Below are positions 25,929 through 33,296 of a stretch of 64,000 nt of DNA, in pieces. Where the stretch lies: contig NZ_JARAMP010000009.1 in NCBI RefSeq assembly GCF_028802875.1, positions 100,408 through 164,407 of the forward strand, written 5' to 3'. The notes under the pieces were generated by a model that saw only the letters and a program-made list of their open reading frames with translations, did not search any database and was not told the DNA's origin. Both the position numbers and the translations under genes were made by a program. Within the stretch, counting starts at the first letter, position 1, and each line of letters starts with the position of its first letter. This DNA comes from Seohaeicola sp024304985. Its GTDB lineage: Bacteria > Pseudomonadota > Alphaproteobacteria > Rhodobacterales > Rhodobacteraceae.

Positions 25929-26915
25929 TCACTTCATCGACATCGAGGCCGCCGATTCCGGCAGTTCCTCGTCGAACAGACGCTGATAGAACTCGGCCAC
26001 CGTCTGCCGCTCCAGCTCGTCGCATTTATTCAGGAAGGACAGCCGGAACGCATAGCCGACATTGCGGAAAATCTCGGCATTCTGCGCCCATGCGATCACC
26101 GTCCGCGGGCTCATCACGGTGGACAGATCACCATTCATGAAGGCCGTCCGCGTCAGATCGGCCACCGTGACCATCTGCTTGATCACTTTGCGACCCTTCT
26201 CGGTGTTGTAATGCGGGTTCTTGGCCAGAACGATATTCGTCTCGGCCTCGATGCTCAGATAGTTCAGCGTCGCGACCAAGGACCAGCGGTCCATCTGGCC
26301 CTGGTTGATCTGCTGGGTGCCGTGATAAAGCCCCGTCGTATCGCCCAGACCCACGGTGTTGGCGGTGGCGAAGAGGCGGAAATATTTATGCGGCGTGATG
26401 ACCTCGTTCTGGTCCAGCAGCGTCAGCTTGCCATCCACTTCCAGCACGCGCTGGATCACGAACATCACATCGGCGCGGCCCGCATCATATTCGTCGAACA
26501 CGATCGCGGTCGGGTTGCGCAGCGCCCAGGGCAGGATGCCCTCGTGGAATTCGGTGACCTGCACCCCGTCCTTCAGCTTGATCGCATCCTTGCCGATCAG
26601 GTCGATCCGGCTGATATGGCTGTCAAGGTTCACCCGCACGCAGGGCCAGTTCAGACGGCTGGCGACCTGTTCGATATGGGTGGATTTGCCCGTGCCGTGA
26701 TAGCCCTGGATCATCACGCGGCGGTTGTGGCTGAAGCCCGCAAGGATCGCCAGCGTGGTGTCGGGATCGAACTTGTAGGTGCTGTCATTCTCGGGCACGC
26801 GTTCGGTGCGCTCGGGGAAACCCTTGACGATCATGTCGGTGTCGATGCCAAAGACCTCGCGGACCGAGATGTCTTCGGTGGGTTTTGCGTTGATATCGAT
26901 CATGCCATCGGCCAT
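25929..26915 (-). CDS. cobS: Cobaltochelatase subunit CobS
   Basis: 328 residues, normal length. AAA+ ATPase partner of CobT. Walker A GYHGTGKST is at 71-79, Walker B is AIVFDEYDAGR, and sensor-1 FRLFATANTVG follows. The N-terminus with ISVREVFGIDTDM is typical. The gap to cobT is 108 bp. The 350-bp space on its upstream side (26916-27265) separates it from the divergent msrB and must contain both promoters. Confidence 0.95.
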   Translation of the reverse strand: MADGMIDINAKPTEDISVREVFGIDTDMIVKGFPERTERVPENDSTYKFDPDTTLAILAGFSHNRRVMIQGYHGTGKSTHIEQVASRLNWPCVRVNLDSHISRIDLIGKDAIKLKDGVQVTEFHEGILPWALRNPTAIVFDEYDAGRADVMFVIQRVLEVDGKLTLLDQNEVITPHKYFRLFATANTVGLGDTTGLYHGTQQINQGQMDRWSLVATLNYLSIEAETNIVLAKNPHYNTEKGRKVIKQMVTVADLTRTAFMNGDLSTVMSPRTVIAWAQNAEIFRNVGYAFRLSFLNKCDELERQTVAEFYQRLFDEELPESAASMSMK

Positions 26916-27265
26916 GGAACTGTCCTTCCCGTGTCGGGCCCCTGGCCCTCATCCATCTGCGTGATTTCGCTTACAGGTTTGGTGCAACATAATGCGGGCA
27001 AGGGCAAGGGGGGCTGCTGTTTTCCGTCACGGCCCTGACCGGCCCGTCGGTGCCCTGTGACAGGACCGGACAGAGGCGGTGGCACATCTGCCCGATTGGC
27101 GCATGTGATTGAAACTATGCCCCCCACCGCAGCGTGTCTTCCCTGTGGTCCGCAAGCCTTGGGGCCATGTTCGCGTGCCTCCCGGTCACGTGAACGTGCA
27201 CCGTCCGCCCTTGCGGAACGGCGGGCGGTGCACGCATCTTGAACCCCACAGGGAAGGAAAACCCC
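26916..27265. other. 350-bp intergenic region between cobS and msrB
   Basis: No convincing gene. The cobS half has a few A/T-rich patches (around 26975-26995) that could be its promoter. The msrB half contains a strong hairpin (27195-27234), a TCACGTGA palindrome just before it (about 27185-27192), and the msrB ribosome-binding site AGGGAAGGAA (about 27249-27258). No riboswitch such as a cobalamin element was recognised. Confidence 0.5.
27195..27234 (+). promoter_or_regulatory. GC-rich hairpin upstream of msrB
   Basis: Fifteen paired positions: left arm 27195-27209 (CGTGCACCGTCCGCC), right arm 27220-27234 (GGCGGGCGGTGCACG), one G-U pair, 10-base loop. It ends 31 bases before the msrB start codon. 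There is no T-run, so it is more likely an operator or 5'-leader structure than a terminator. Confidence 0.5.
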
Positions 27266-27742
27266 ATGAACAGACGCAGCTTTACCATCCTAACAAGCGC
27301 GGGCCTGACCTATGGCCTGTTCGGCGCCGGGCGCGGATCGGCGCAGGCCGCGCAGTTCGAGGTGACCCGCACCGAGGCCGAATGGCGCGCCATGCTCACC
27401 CCCGCCGAATACCGCGTGATGCGCGAAGAGGGGACGGAACGCGCCGGTTCCTCGCCGCTCGACAAGGTCTATGATCCCGGTGTGTACCACTGCCGGGGCT
27501 GCGACCTGCCGCTATATGATGCAAGCACCAAATATGACAGCGGCACCGGATGGCCCAGTTTCTATCAGGCGCTGCCGGATGCGATCGGCACCAGTCAGGA
27601 CCGCAAGCTTTTCATGCTGCGCACCGAATGCCATTGCCGCCGCTGTGGCAGCCATCTGGGCCATATCTTCGATGATGGCCCGCAGCCCACGGGCAAGCGT
27701 CATTGCCTGAACGGTGTGTCGCTGGTGTTCAAACCCGCCTGA
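27266..27742 (+). CDS. msrB: Peptide-methionine (R)-S-oxide reductase MsrB, Tat-exported
   Basis: 158 residues. MsrB reduces methionine-R-sulfoxide in proteins. The N-terminus MNRRSFTILTSAGLTYG carries a twin-arginine signal ending near residue 29, so the enzyme probably acts in the periplasm. Zinc cysteines are visible as C76/C79 and C124/C127, catalytic Cys147 lies in RHCLNGVSLVF, and His130/His133 in CGSHLGHIFDDGP. The ATG at 27266 follows AGGGAAGGAA; a TTG at 27239 is in frame but would hide the signal. Its neighbour is an OhrR-like regulator. Confidence 0.92.
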   Translation: MNRRSFTILTSAGLTYGLFGAGRGSAQAAQFEVTRTEAEWRAMLTPAEYRVMREEGTERAGSSPLDKVYDPGVYHCRGCDLPLYDASTKYDSGTGWPSFYQALPDAIGTSQDRKLFMLRTECHCRRCGSHLGHIFDDGPQPTGKRHCLNGVSLVFKPA

Positions 27743-27856
27743 CGGGTCCGATCCGGCAGGTCTTTGAACGGCCTTTGCGACAATCGCTTGTGGAACTGGT
27801 CGCGGGCGATATAGTCGTCAGACCGATATCAGACCTGCCAGACTGGACCGGCGACA

Positions 27857-28333
27857 ATGGCGAAAGCTCCTCAGCCCGACGCGATGCTGTGCTTCAACCT
27901 CTATGCGGCCAGCCACGCCTTCACGCGCTACTACAAGCGGCTCTTGTCGCCCCTCGGGCTGACCTATCCGCAATACTTGGTCATGCTGCGCCTGCACAAG
28001 GCGGATGGGCAGCATGTCGGCAGCCTTGCGCGCGATCTGTGCCTTGAAACGAATACGCTCTCGCCCCTGCTCAAGCGGATCGAGGTGATGGGCCTTGTCC
28101 GCCGCGCCCGCAGCAGCGAGGACGAGCGGAGGGTTGATCTTTTCCTGACGGAAAAGGGAAGGACGGTCGCGGCACGCTGCGCCGAAATTCCGTGGCAGAT
28201 CGTGGCCGAACTCGGGCTCGATCTGGATCAGGTGCGCCAATGCTCGGACATGCTGCTGGACCTGCGCGCCAGACTGGCCGCGCGCGACAGCGGGACCGAA
28301 GACATGCCCGACCTGTCAGAAGAGCACGGCTGA
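27857..28333 (+). CDS. MarR-family regulator, OhrR-like organic peroxide sensor
   Basis: 158 residues. The N-terminus DAMLCFNLYAASHAFTRYYK and LTYPQYLVMLRL closely follow OhrR, whose single conserved N-terminal cysteine (here C12) senses organic hydroperoxides. The winged-helix region reads TNTLSPLLKRIEVMGLVRR and SSEDERRVDLFLTEKG. It lies 114 bp after msrB on the same strand, which fits an oxidative-stress role. No ohr gene is in the window, so the target could be msrB or a distant ohr. The 114-bp leader has a 9-bp inverted repeat (27755-27763 / 27831-27839). Confidence 0.82.
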   Translation: MAKAPQPDAMLCFNLYAASHAFTRYYKRLLSPLGLTYPQYLVMLRLHKADGQHVGSLARDLCLETNTLSPLLKRIEVMGLVRRARSSEDERRVDLFLTEKGRTVAARCAEIPWQIVAELGLDLDQVRQCSDMLLDLRARLAARDSGTEDMPDLSEEHG

Positions 28334-28376
28334 ACGCCGCCGGACCTTGCCCGCCTTGCCGTTCAGGTGACGGTGA

Positions 28377-29003
28377 TCACTTGAAGTTGCGGCTGTCCTT
28401 GATCTGATCCCAGGCCCAGACCACCTCTTGCAGCTGCTCTTCCTGACTGCGATCCCCGCCATTCATGTCGGGATGCAGCACCTTGATCAGCGCCTTGTAG
28501 GATTTGCGCACCTCGGCCTTGGTCCAATGGTCCTTGGCCTCAAGGATCTCGATGGCGCGCCGCTCCGTCGGTGGCAGCTTGCGGGTGCCGCCCGTGATCG
28601 ACTTTCCGGGATTGCGCGTGGCATTGTTGCCCAGCACCTGATGCGCGTCCTCGATCCCCAGCCGCGCCCAGGCGCGCGCCTCGGGGTCACCCAGGGGCTT
28701 CGTCGCGCGCTCCCAGACCTTGTCCTTGGACAGTTGCGCGTTGATCTCGGCCTCGGTGGTGCCGTCAAAGAAGTTCCACTTCAGATTATACTCGCGCACA
28801 TGGTCCTTGCAGAACCAGAAATAGTCATCCAGCACATCCGGCGCCTTGGGCGCGCGGAACTTACCGGCCTCCTGACAGCCGTCGTGATCGCAGATGCGGC
28901 TTGAGGTTTCGACAGCACCCGACATGCCTCGCCGACCACGAGGATTCTTCTTCTTGGCCGACGACACGGACATGTCGAACCCGAAGGGATCTGGCTTGGA
29001 CAT
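28377..29003 (-). CDS. DnaJ-domain protein
   Basis: 208 residues. The J-domain is at the C-terminus: DHWTKAEVRKSYKALIKVLHPDMNGGD with the HPD tripeptide, then EEQLQEVVWAWDQIKDSRNFK. The N-terminal part has Lys/Arg-rich SSAKKKNPRGRRG and a CDHDGCQEAGKFRAPK segment that could bind metal. It lacks the G/F and zinc-finger domains of DnaJ, so it is a co-chaperone-like protein with unknown partner. The ATG at 29001-29003 is divergent from bolA with a 75-bp gap. Confidence 0.85.
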   Translation of the reverse strand: MSKPDPFGFDMSVSSAKKKNPRGRRGMSGAVETSSRICDHDGCQEAGKFRAPKAPDVLDDYFWFCKDHVREYNLKWNFFDGTTEAEINAQLSKDKVWERATKPLGDPEARAWARLGIEDAHQVLGNNATRNPGKSITGGTRKLPPTERRAIEILEAKDHWTKAEVRKSYKALIKVLHPDMNGGDRSQEEQLQEVVWAWDQIKDSRNFK

Positions 29004-29078
29004 AGGTTCACCTTTTCGACTCGGAGCACAGAGTTTAGACTGTTTGCACAAGGATTGAAGGGGGCACGGGGTAAATTT

Positions 29079-29336
29079 ATGAGCAGGACGGAAGAGATCA
29101 GATCGGCGCTTGAGACGGTGTTTTCGCCGCAACGTCTTGAAGTCATTGACGAAAGCGAGCAGCATCGTGGTCATGCAGGCTATAGCGACGGCGGCGAGAG
29201 CCATTTCCGGGTCATCATCCGGTCACACCAGTTCGCCCCCATGACCCGCTTGCAGCGTCACCGCGCCATTCACGCGGCCTTGGGGCCGCAATTGATCGGG
29301 CGGATTCATGCGCTGGCGCTGGATGTGACGGGCTGA
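29079..29336 (+). CDS. BolA family protein
   Basis: 85 residues. The BolA fold is shown by FSPQRLEVIDESEQHRGHAGY and the FAPMTRLQRHRAIHAAL helix, ending in IHALALDV. The histidine in GHAG is the ligand used by BolA proteins to bind a [2Fe-2S] cluster with monothiol glutaredoxin. Start chosen at the ATG of MSRTEEI; the frame is open 8 codons further. Confidence 0.9.
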   Translation: MSRTEEIRSALETVFSPQRLEVIDESEQHRGHAGYSDGGESHFRVIIRSHQFAPMTRLQRHRAIHAALGPQLIGRIHALALDVTG

Positions 29337-29375
29337 TCCGGTCCATCCCGGCATGAGGCGATGCCGCCGCGCGCC

Positions 29376-29804
29376 TCAGTCGCGCGAGGTGTCGCTGCCG
29401 TCCTTCACCAGACTGCCCGACAGGGTCCTGGGCGAGGGCACCGGCGGGGCCTTGGGCGACGGTTCCGACACTGCGGACAGGGCAGGGCGGATGAAGCGCA
29501 CGGGCGCGTCCCCCGCCTGCTCGGGTGCCGCGACAGGCTGAACGTCGCGCGGCTGGAACGCCTCAAGCGCGGTTTCCGTCTTGCGCCGGAACACAAGCAT
29601 GTTGTGATAGACGGTCTTGCGCCCGGTCAGCCCGGCGCGTTCCTCGGATGGCAGCGTCTCGGCGCGCTGAAACTCCCATCCGTCCTGGGCCATGCTGTTC
29701 ATCGCCTCTTGCAGGGTCAGGGCGAACCGCTCCTCGACCGTCTTGGCCCCCTTGGCCTTGGTACCCTTGGTCGGGGCGGGAATGACGCGGTATTCATAGC
29801 TCAT
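29376..29804 (-). CDS. DUF4177 domain protein
   Basis: 142 residues. The N-terminal half matches DUF4177: YEYRVIPAPTKG, then EAMNSMAQDGWEFQRAETLP and YHNMLVFRR. The C-terminal half is Pro/Ala/Ser-rich and probably disordered. The start at 29802-29804 (MSYEYRV) is usual for the family; a longer frame extends 23 codons. Function unknown. It converges on bolA. Confidence 0.75.
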   Translation of the reverse strand: MSYEYRVIPAPTKGTKAKGAKTVEERFALTLQEAMNSMAQDGWEFQRAETLPSEERAGLTGRKTVYHNMLVFRRKTETALEAFQPRDVQPVAAPEQAGDAPVRFIRPALSAVSEPSPKAPPVPSPRTLSGSLVKDGSDTSRD

Positions 29805-29932
29805 GGGCGGGGTCCTGACATCTGGATCGAGGGCTTGTAGCAGCCAAAGGCCGCAGGTTCCAGCGCGATGCACAGCAATCTCGCCCCATGGGCGGTTCTT
29901 CGCAACGCCACCGTCCGGCGCCCCGCGCGCGG

Positions 29933-30412
29933 CTATTTGCGCTTCAACGCGATGCCGCGCCCCACGCGTTCCGGCCGGGGCAGGGTGTCATGCGCCGCCT
30001 GCAACGCCGCCAGCTTGGCGCGGATGTCGTCTGGCATCACCGCCACGCGCGGGCCGGACATGTCGATATGCAGCCCCAACGCCTCGCCCGTTGCGGCCAG
30101 CCAGCCATCCTCGTGCCACAGCTCCTGATAGGTGTGAAACCGCTTCTCGTCATGGGCGATCAGCTGAAAGGTGCAGCGCACCTTCGCGCCCAGATGCAAC
30201 TCGCGCACATAGCAGATGTGGAATTCCGCCGTGAAGGTCGAATGACCCCGCGTCTTGATGTAATCCGGCCCGAACCCCATCAGGGCATAGGCTTCATCCG
30301 CGCAACGGTCGAACAACACGTTGTAATAGGCCATGTTCATATGGCCGTTATGGTCGATCCATTGCGGCTCGACCTCCATCACGGATGATGTGAAAGGCGC
30401 GGGAATACTCAT
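29933..30412 (-). CDS. Acyl-CoA thioesterase family protein (hot-dog fold, 4HBT type)
   Basis: 159 residues. The motif WIDHNGHMNMAYYNVLFDRC near residue 20 contains the Asp-x-x-Gly-His-Met-Asn signature of 4-hydroxybenzoyl-CoA-type thioesterases. HICYVRELHLGAKVRCTFQL follows as the central beta region. It hydrolyses an acyl-CoA of unknown chain. It sits 24 bp downstream of gatB on the same strand and may share its transcript. Confidence 0.8.
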   Translation of the reverse strand: MSIPAPFTSSVMEVEPQWIDHNGHMNMAYYNVLFDRCADEAYALMGFGPDYIKTRGHSTFTAEFHICYVRELHLGAKVRCTFQLIAHDEKRFHTYQELWHEDGWLAATGEALGLHIDMSGPRVAVMPDDIRAKLAALQAAHDTLPRPERVGRGIALKRK

Positions 30413-30436
30413 CGGTCTCTCCTGTCGCCGGGGCGG

Positions 30437-31948
30437 TCAAAGACCCAGCTTGTCCATCACCAACTGGTTGACGGTCGCCGGATTGGCCTTGCCACCCGTG
30501 GCCTTCATCACCTGACCCACAAACCAGCCTGCCAGTTTCGGGTTCTGCTTGGCTTTTTCCACCTGCGCCGGGTTCTCGGCGATGATCTGATCGACCGCCG
30601 CCTCGATGGCACCGGTATCCGTCACCTGCTTCATCCCGCGCGCGTCCACGATCTGCGCCGGATCACCGCCTTCGGTATAGACGATCTCGAACAGGTCCTT
30701 GGCGATCTTGCCCGAAATCGCCCCAGAGGCGATCAGATCAATGATCCCGCCCAGTTGCGCCGGGCTGACCGGGCTGCCCGAGATATCCAGACTGTCCTTC
30801 TTCAGGCGCCCGAACAGCTCGTTGATCACCCAGTTCGCTGCCATCTTGCCATCACGCCCCTGCGCCACGGCCTCGAAATACCCCGCCGCGTCCAGTTCCG
30901 CCGTCAACACGCTTGCGTCATAGTCGGTCAGGCCGAAATCACCCATGAAGCGCGCCTTCTTGGCGTCGGGCAATTCAGGCAGACGCGCCTTGATGTCATC
31001 GACCCAAGCCTGCTCGATCTCCAGCGGCAGCAGATCGGGATCGGGGAAGTAACGGTAATCATGCGCCTCTTCCTTGGAGCGCATCGACCGCGTCTCGTTC
31101 TTCTCCACATCGTAAAGCCGCGTTTCCTGCACGACCTGACCGCCCGCCTCGACGATGGCGATCTGGCGCCGCGCCTCGACCTCGATGGCCATCTGGATGA
31201 ACCGCATCGAGTTCATGTTCTTGATCTCGCAGCGCGTGCCAAGATGGCTGAAATCGCCTGTCGCCTGATATTTCTCATACTGGCCGGGCGCGCAGATCGA
31301 CACGTTCACATCGGCGCGCAGGTTGCCGTTCTGCATGTTCCCGTCACAAGTGCCCAAGTAACGCAGAATCTGGCGCAGTTTGGTCACATAAGCGGCGGCT
31401 TCTTCGGGGCCGCGAATATCGGGGCGGCTGACAATCTCCATCAGCGCCACGCCCGTGCGGTTCAGGTCCACAAAGGACATGTTCGGGTCCATGTCATGGA
31501 TCGACTTGCCCGCATCCTGCTCCAGATGAATCCGCTCGACCCGCACCAGACGCGCGACACCGGGGCCCATCTCGACCAGAATCTCGCCCTCACCCACGAT
31601 GGGATGATAGAGCTGGCTGATCTGATAGCCCTGCGGCAGATCGGGGTAGAAATAGTTCTTGCGGTCAAAGGCCGACCACAGGTTGATCTGGGCCTTCAGG
31701 CCCAGCCCCGTGCGCACCGCCTGTTCGACGCAGAATTCGTTGATCACCGGCAGCATCCCCGGCATGGCGGCATCGACAAAGGCCACATTGGCATTGGGTT
31801 CATTGCCGAATTTCGTGGACGCGCCCGAGAACAGCTTGGCGTTCGAGGACACCTGCGCATGGACCTCCATCCCGATCACAAGCTCCCAATCCTGCTTGGC
31901 CCCGGCGATCACGCGGGGTTTCGGGGTCTCGTAGGTCAGATCAAGCAT
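30437..31948 (-). CDS. gatB: Aspartyl/glutamyl-tRNA(Asn/Gln) amidotransferase subunit B
   Basis: 503 residues. GatB phosphorylates Glu/Asp-tRNA and transfers ammonia from GatA to give Gln-tRNA(Gln) or Asn-tRNA(Asn). GatB signatures: VIGMEVHAQ near residue 25, FDRKNYFYPDLPQGYQISQ, and the metal-binding LRADVNVSI region. The C-terminal YqeY-like tail ends in NPATVNQLVMDKLGL. gatA and gatC are not adjacent. Confidence 0.96.
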   Translation of the reverse strand: MLDLTYETPKPRVIAGAKQDWELVIGMEVHAQVSSNAKLFSGASTKFGNEPNANVAFVDAAMPGMLPVINEFCVEQAVRTGLGLKAQINLWSAFDRKNYFYPDLPQGYQISQLYHPIVGEGEILVEMGPGVARLVRVERIHLEQDAGKSIHDMDPNMSFVDLNRTGVALMEIVSRPDIRGPEEAAAYVTKLRQILRYLGTCDGNMQNGNLRADVNVSICAPGQYEKYQATGDFSHLGTRCEIKNMNSMRFIQMAIEVEARRQIAIVEAGGQVVQETRLYDVEKNETRSMRSKEEAHDYRYFPDPDLLPLEIEQAWVDDIKARLPELPDAKKARFMGDFGLTDYDASVLTAELDAAGYFEAVAQGRDGKMAANWVINELFGRLKKDSLDISGSPVSPAQLGGIIDLIASGAISGKIAKDLFEIVYTEGGDPAQIVDARGMKQVTDTGAIEAAVDQIIAENPAQVEKAKQNPKLAGWFVGQVMKATGGKANPATVNQLVMDKLGL

Positions 31949-32108
31949 CGGTCCGGTCCTTTGGTCTGGAATGGCAGCGTTCTAGGACAGGGGCAGGGGC
32001 GGGGCAAGAGGGCAGAGGCCCCGCCGCAACCGCCCCTGATGGGCAAAGCGGCGCCTATGCGGAAAAACCGGGCTTTCGCGACTCGACCGCGCAGGGCAAC
32101 CTGCACCG

Positions 32109-32828
32109 ATGCTGCCACGCCTGCTGCCCTTGCTGATCTGCCTGTGCCTTGCCCTGCCTGTCACGGCCGAGCAAGCGGCCCTGTCACAGGCCACCATCGC
32201 CACATCCGGCACCCTCGTCCCCACCGTGACGCGCCCGCGTGCGCGCAGCGAGGCATTGCCACGCATGGCATGGGGCCGGACGTCGGGCACGGCGCTCTGG
32301 ACGCGCGCGGCCCTTTCGGCGCTTCAGGGGCATGCCGCCCCGCTGGCGCAGACCGTGCCGGGCGACATCGCCGACTGGTGCCCGGCCTACCCACAAGCCG
32401 ATGCGGCGCAACGGCGCGCCTTCTGGGTGGGGCTCGCCTCGGCTCTGGCGCGGTATGAAAGCGGCCATCGCGCAGCCGCTGTCGGAGGCGGCGGGCTCTA
32501 TCACGGCTTGTTGCAGATCCTGCCCGCCACGGCGGCGGGCTATGGCTGCGACGCGCGCAGCGGGGCCGCCTTGCAGAACGGGGCGGCGAACCTTTCCTGC
32601 GGCTTGCGGATCATGGCGCGCACCGTGGCCCGCGACGGGGTGATCGCCGTGCAAGCCGGTCGCTGGCGCGGGGTGGCGGCCGACTGGGGGCCGATCCGCA
32701 GCGCGGACAAGCGCGCACAGATGCAAAACTGGCTGAAAAGCCAAAGTTATTGCCGCCCGCTTTCCGCGGTCCGCCCCAAGGCGCGGCCCGCCGGGCTGCA
32801 CATCGCTCAGAGCAGCGAGAAAGGGTGA
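32109..32828 (+). CDS. Lytic transglycosylase-like protein (SLT domain)
   Basis: 239 residues with a Sec signal peptide (MLPRLLPLLICLCLALPVTA). The catalytic-domain pattern is ALARYESGHRAA (candidate Glu at about 117), then GLYHGLLQILPATAAGYGC and the NGAANLSCGLRIMAR block. This is the compact SLT-like fold that cleaves peptidoglycan glycan strands in the periplasm. Four cysteines suggest disulfides. Its 3' end overlaps the convergent next gene by 22 bp. Confidence 0.75.
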   Translation: MLPRLLPLLICLCLALPVTAEQAALSQATIATSGTLVPTVTRPRARSEALPRMAWGRTSGTALWTRAALSALQGHAAPLAQTVPGDIADWCPAYPQADAAQRRAFWVGLASALARYESGHRAAAVGGGGLYHGLLQILPATAAGYGCDARSGAALQNGAANLSCGLRIMARTVARDGVIAVQAGRWRGVAADWGPIRSADKRAQMQNWLKSQSYCRPLSAVRPKARPAGLHIAQSSEKG

Positions 32829-33241
32829 CGCTCCACCCTGATCCCCGCCCGGATCACCGCGGCTTCCAGTGCAGGCACCTGTGGCAGACAATCCTGCGGC
32901 AACCGGATACGCCGATCATCCCGCAACACGACCGAGACACGGTAGCTCAGGTCCAGCCTCCGATCCAACCGCACGGCCTTGATCCGCGCCAGCGGAATCC
33001 TGTCTGACCGCGCACCGCTGAACCAGTGCAGGCTGTCCTGCGTCAGCGTCAGACCCGAGGCACGATCCGTCACCAGATCCCACAGCGCGGGCAGGGTGAA
33101 CAGTCCCAGCCCCGCCACGATCCAGAGGGCGGCGTCCAGCAGCACCACCAGCAGAAGCAACACCCCCCAGACCCCCGCCAGGACCAGCGCCGTGCGCGGG
33201 TTGCGCCCACGGCTGTGATGATCCAGCAGGGCCTGAGTCAC
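32807..33241 (-). CDS. Small membrane protein, unknown function
   Basis: 144 residues. Two adjacent hydrophobic segments (ALVLAGVWGVLLLLVVLLDAA and LWIVAGLGLFTLPALWDLV) lie between residues 18 and 58. A soluble C-terminal domain rich in Arg/Leu/Asp follows, with a PH-like look: LHWFSGARSDRIPLARIKAVRL. I do not recognise a named family; it resembles small bacterial PH-like membrane proteins only loosely. Confidence 0.6.
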   Translation of the reverse strand: MTQALLDHHSRGRNPRTALVLAGVWGVLLLLVVLLDAALWIVAGLGLFTLPALWDLVTDRASGLTLTQDSLHWFSGARSDRIPLARIKAVRLDRRLDLSYRVSVVLRDDRRIRLPQDCLPQVPALEAAVIRAGIRVERHPFSLL

Positions 33242-33257
33242 GGGGCAGGCCGGGGCT

Positions 33258-33280
33258 GAGTATTTGACGCAAGATGAAGC
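33258..33280 (+). repeat. 23-bp intergenic repeat, copy 4
   Basis: GAGTATTTGACGCAAGATGAAGC, between the 5' end of the small membrane protein gene and the pepN stop. It differs from copy 1 at four positions in the middle and carries an in-frame TGA, showing that the repeat does not encode a conserved peptide. Confidence 0.65.
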
Positions 33281-33296
33281 AGGGGGCCGTCCTCTG

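Noticed and set aside
26916..27265. Cobalamin riboswitch near cobS/cobT
   Set aside because: No recognisable B12-box or cobalamin-riboswitch core could be seen. The single strong hairpin belongs to the msrB side.
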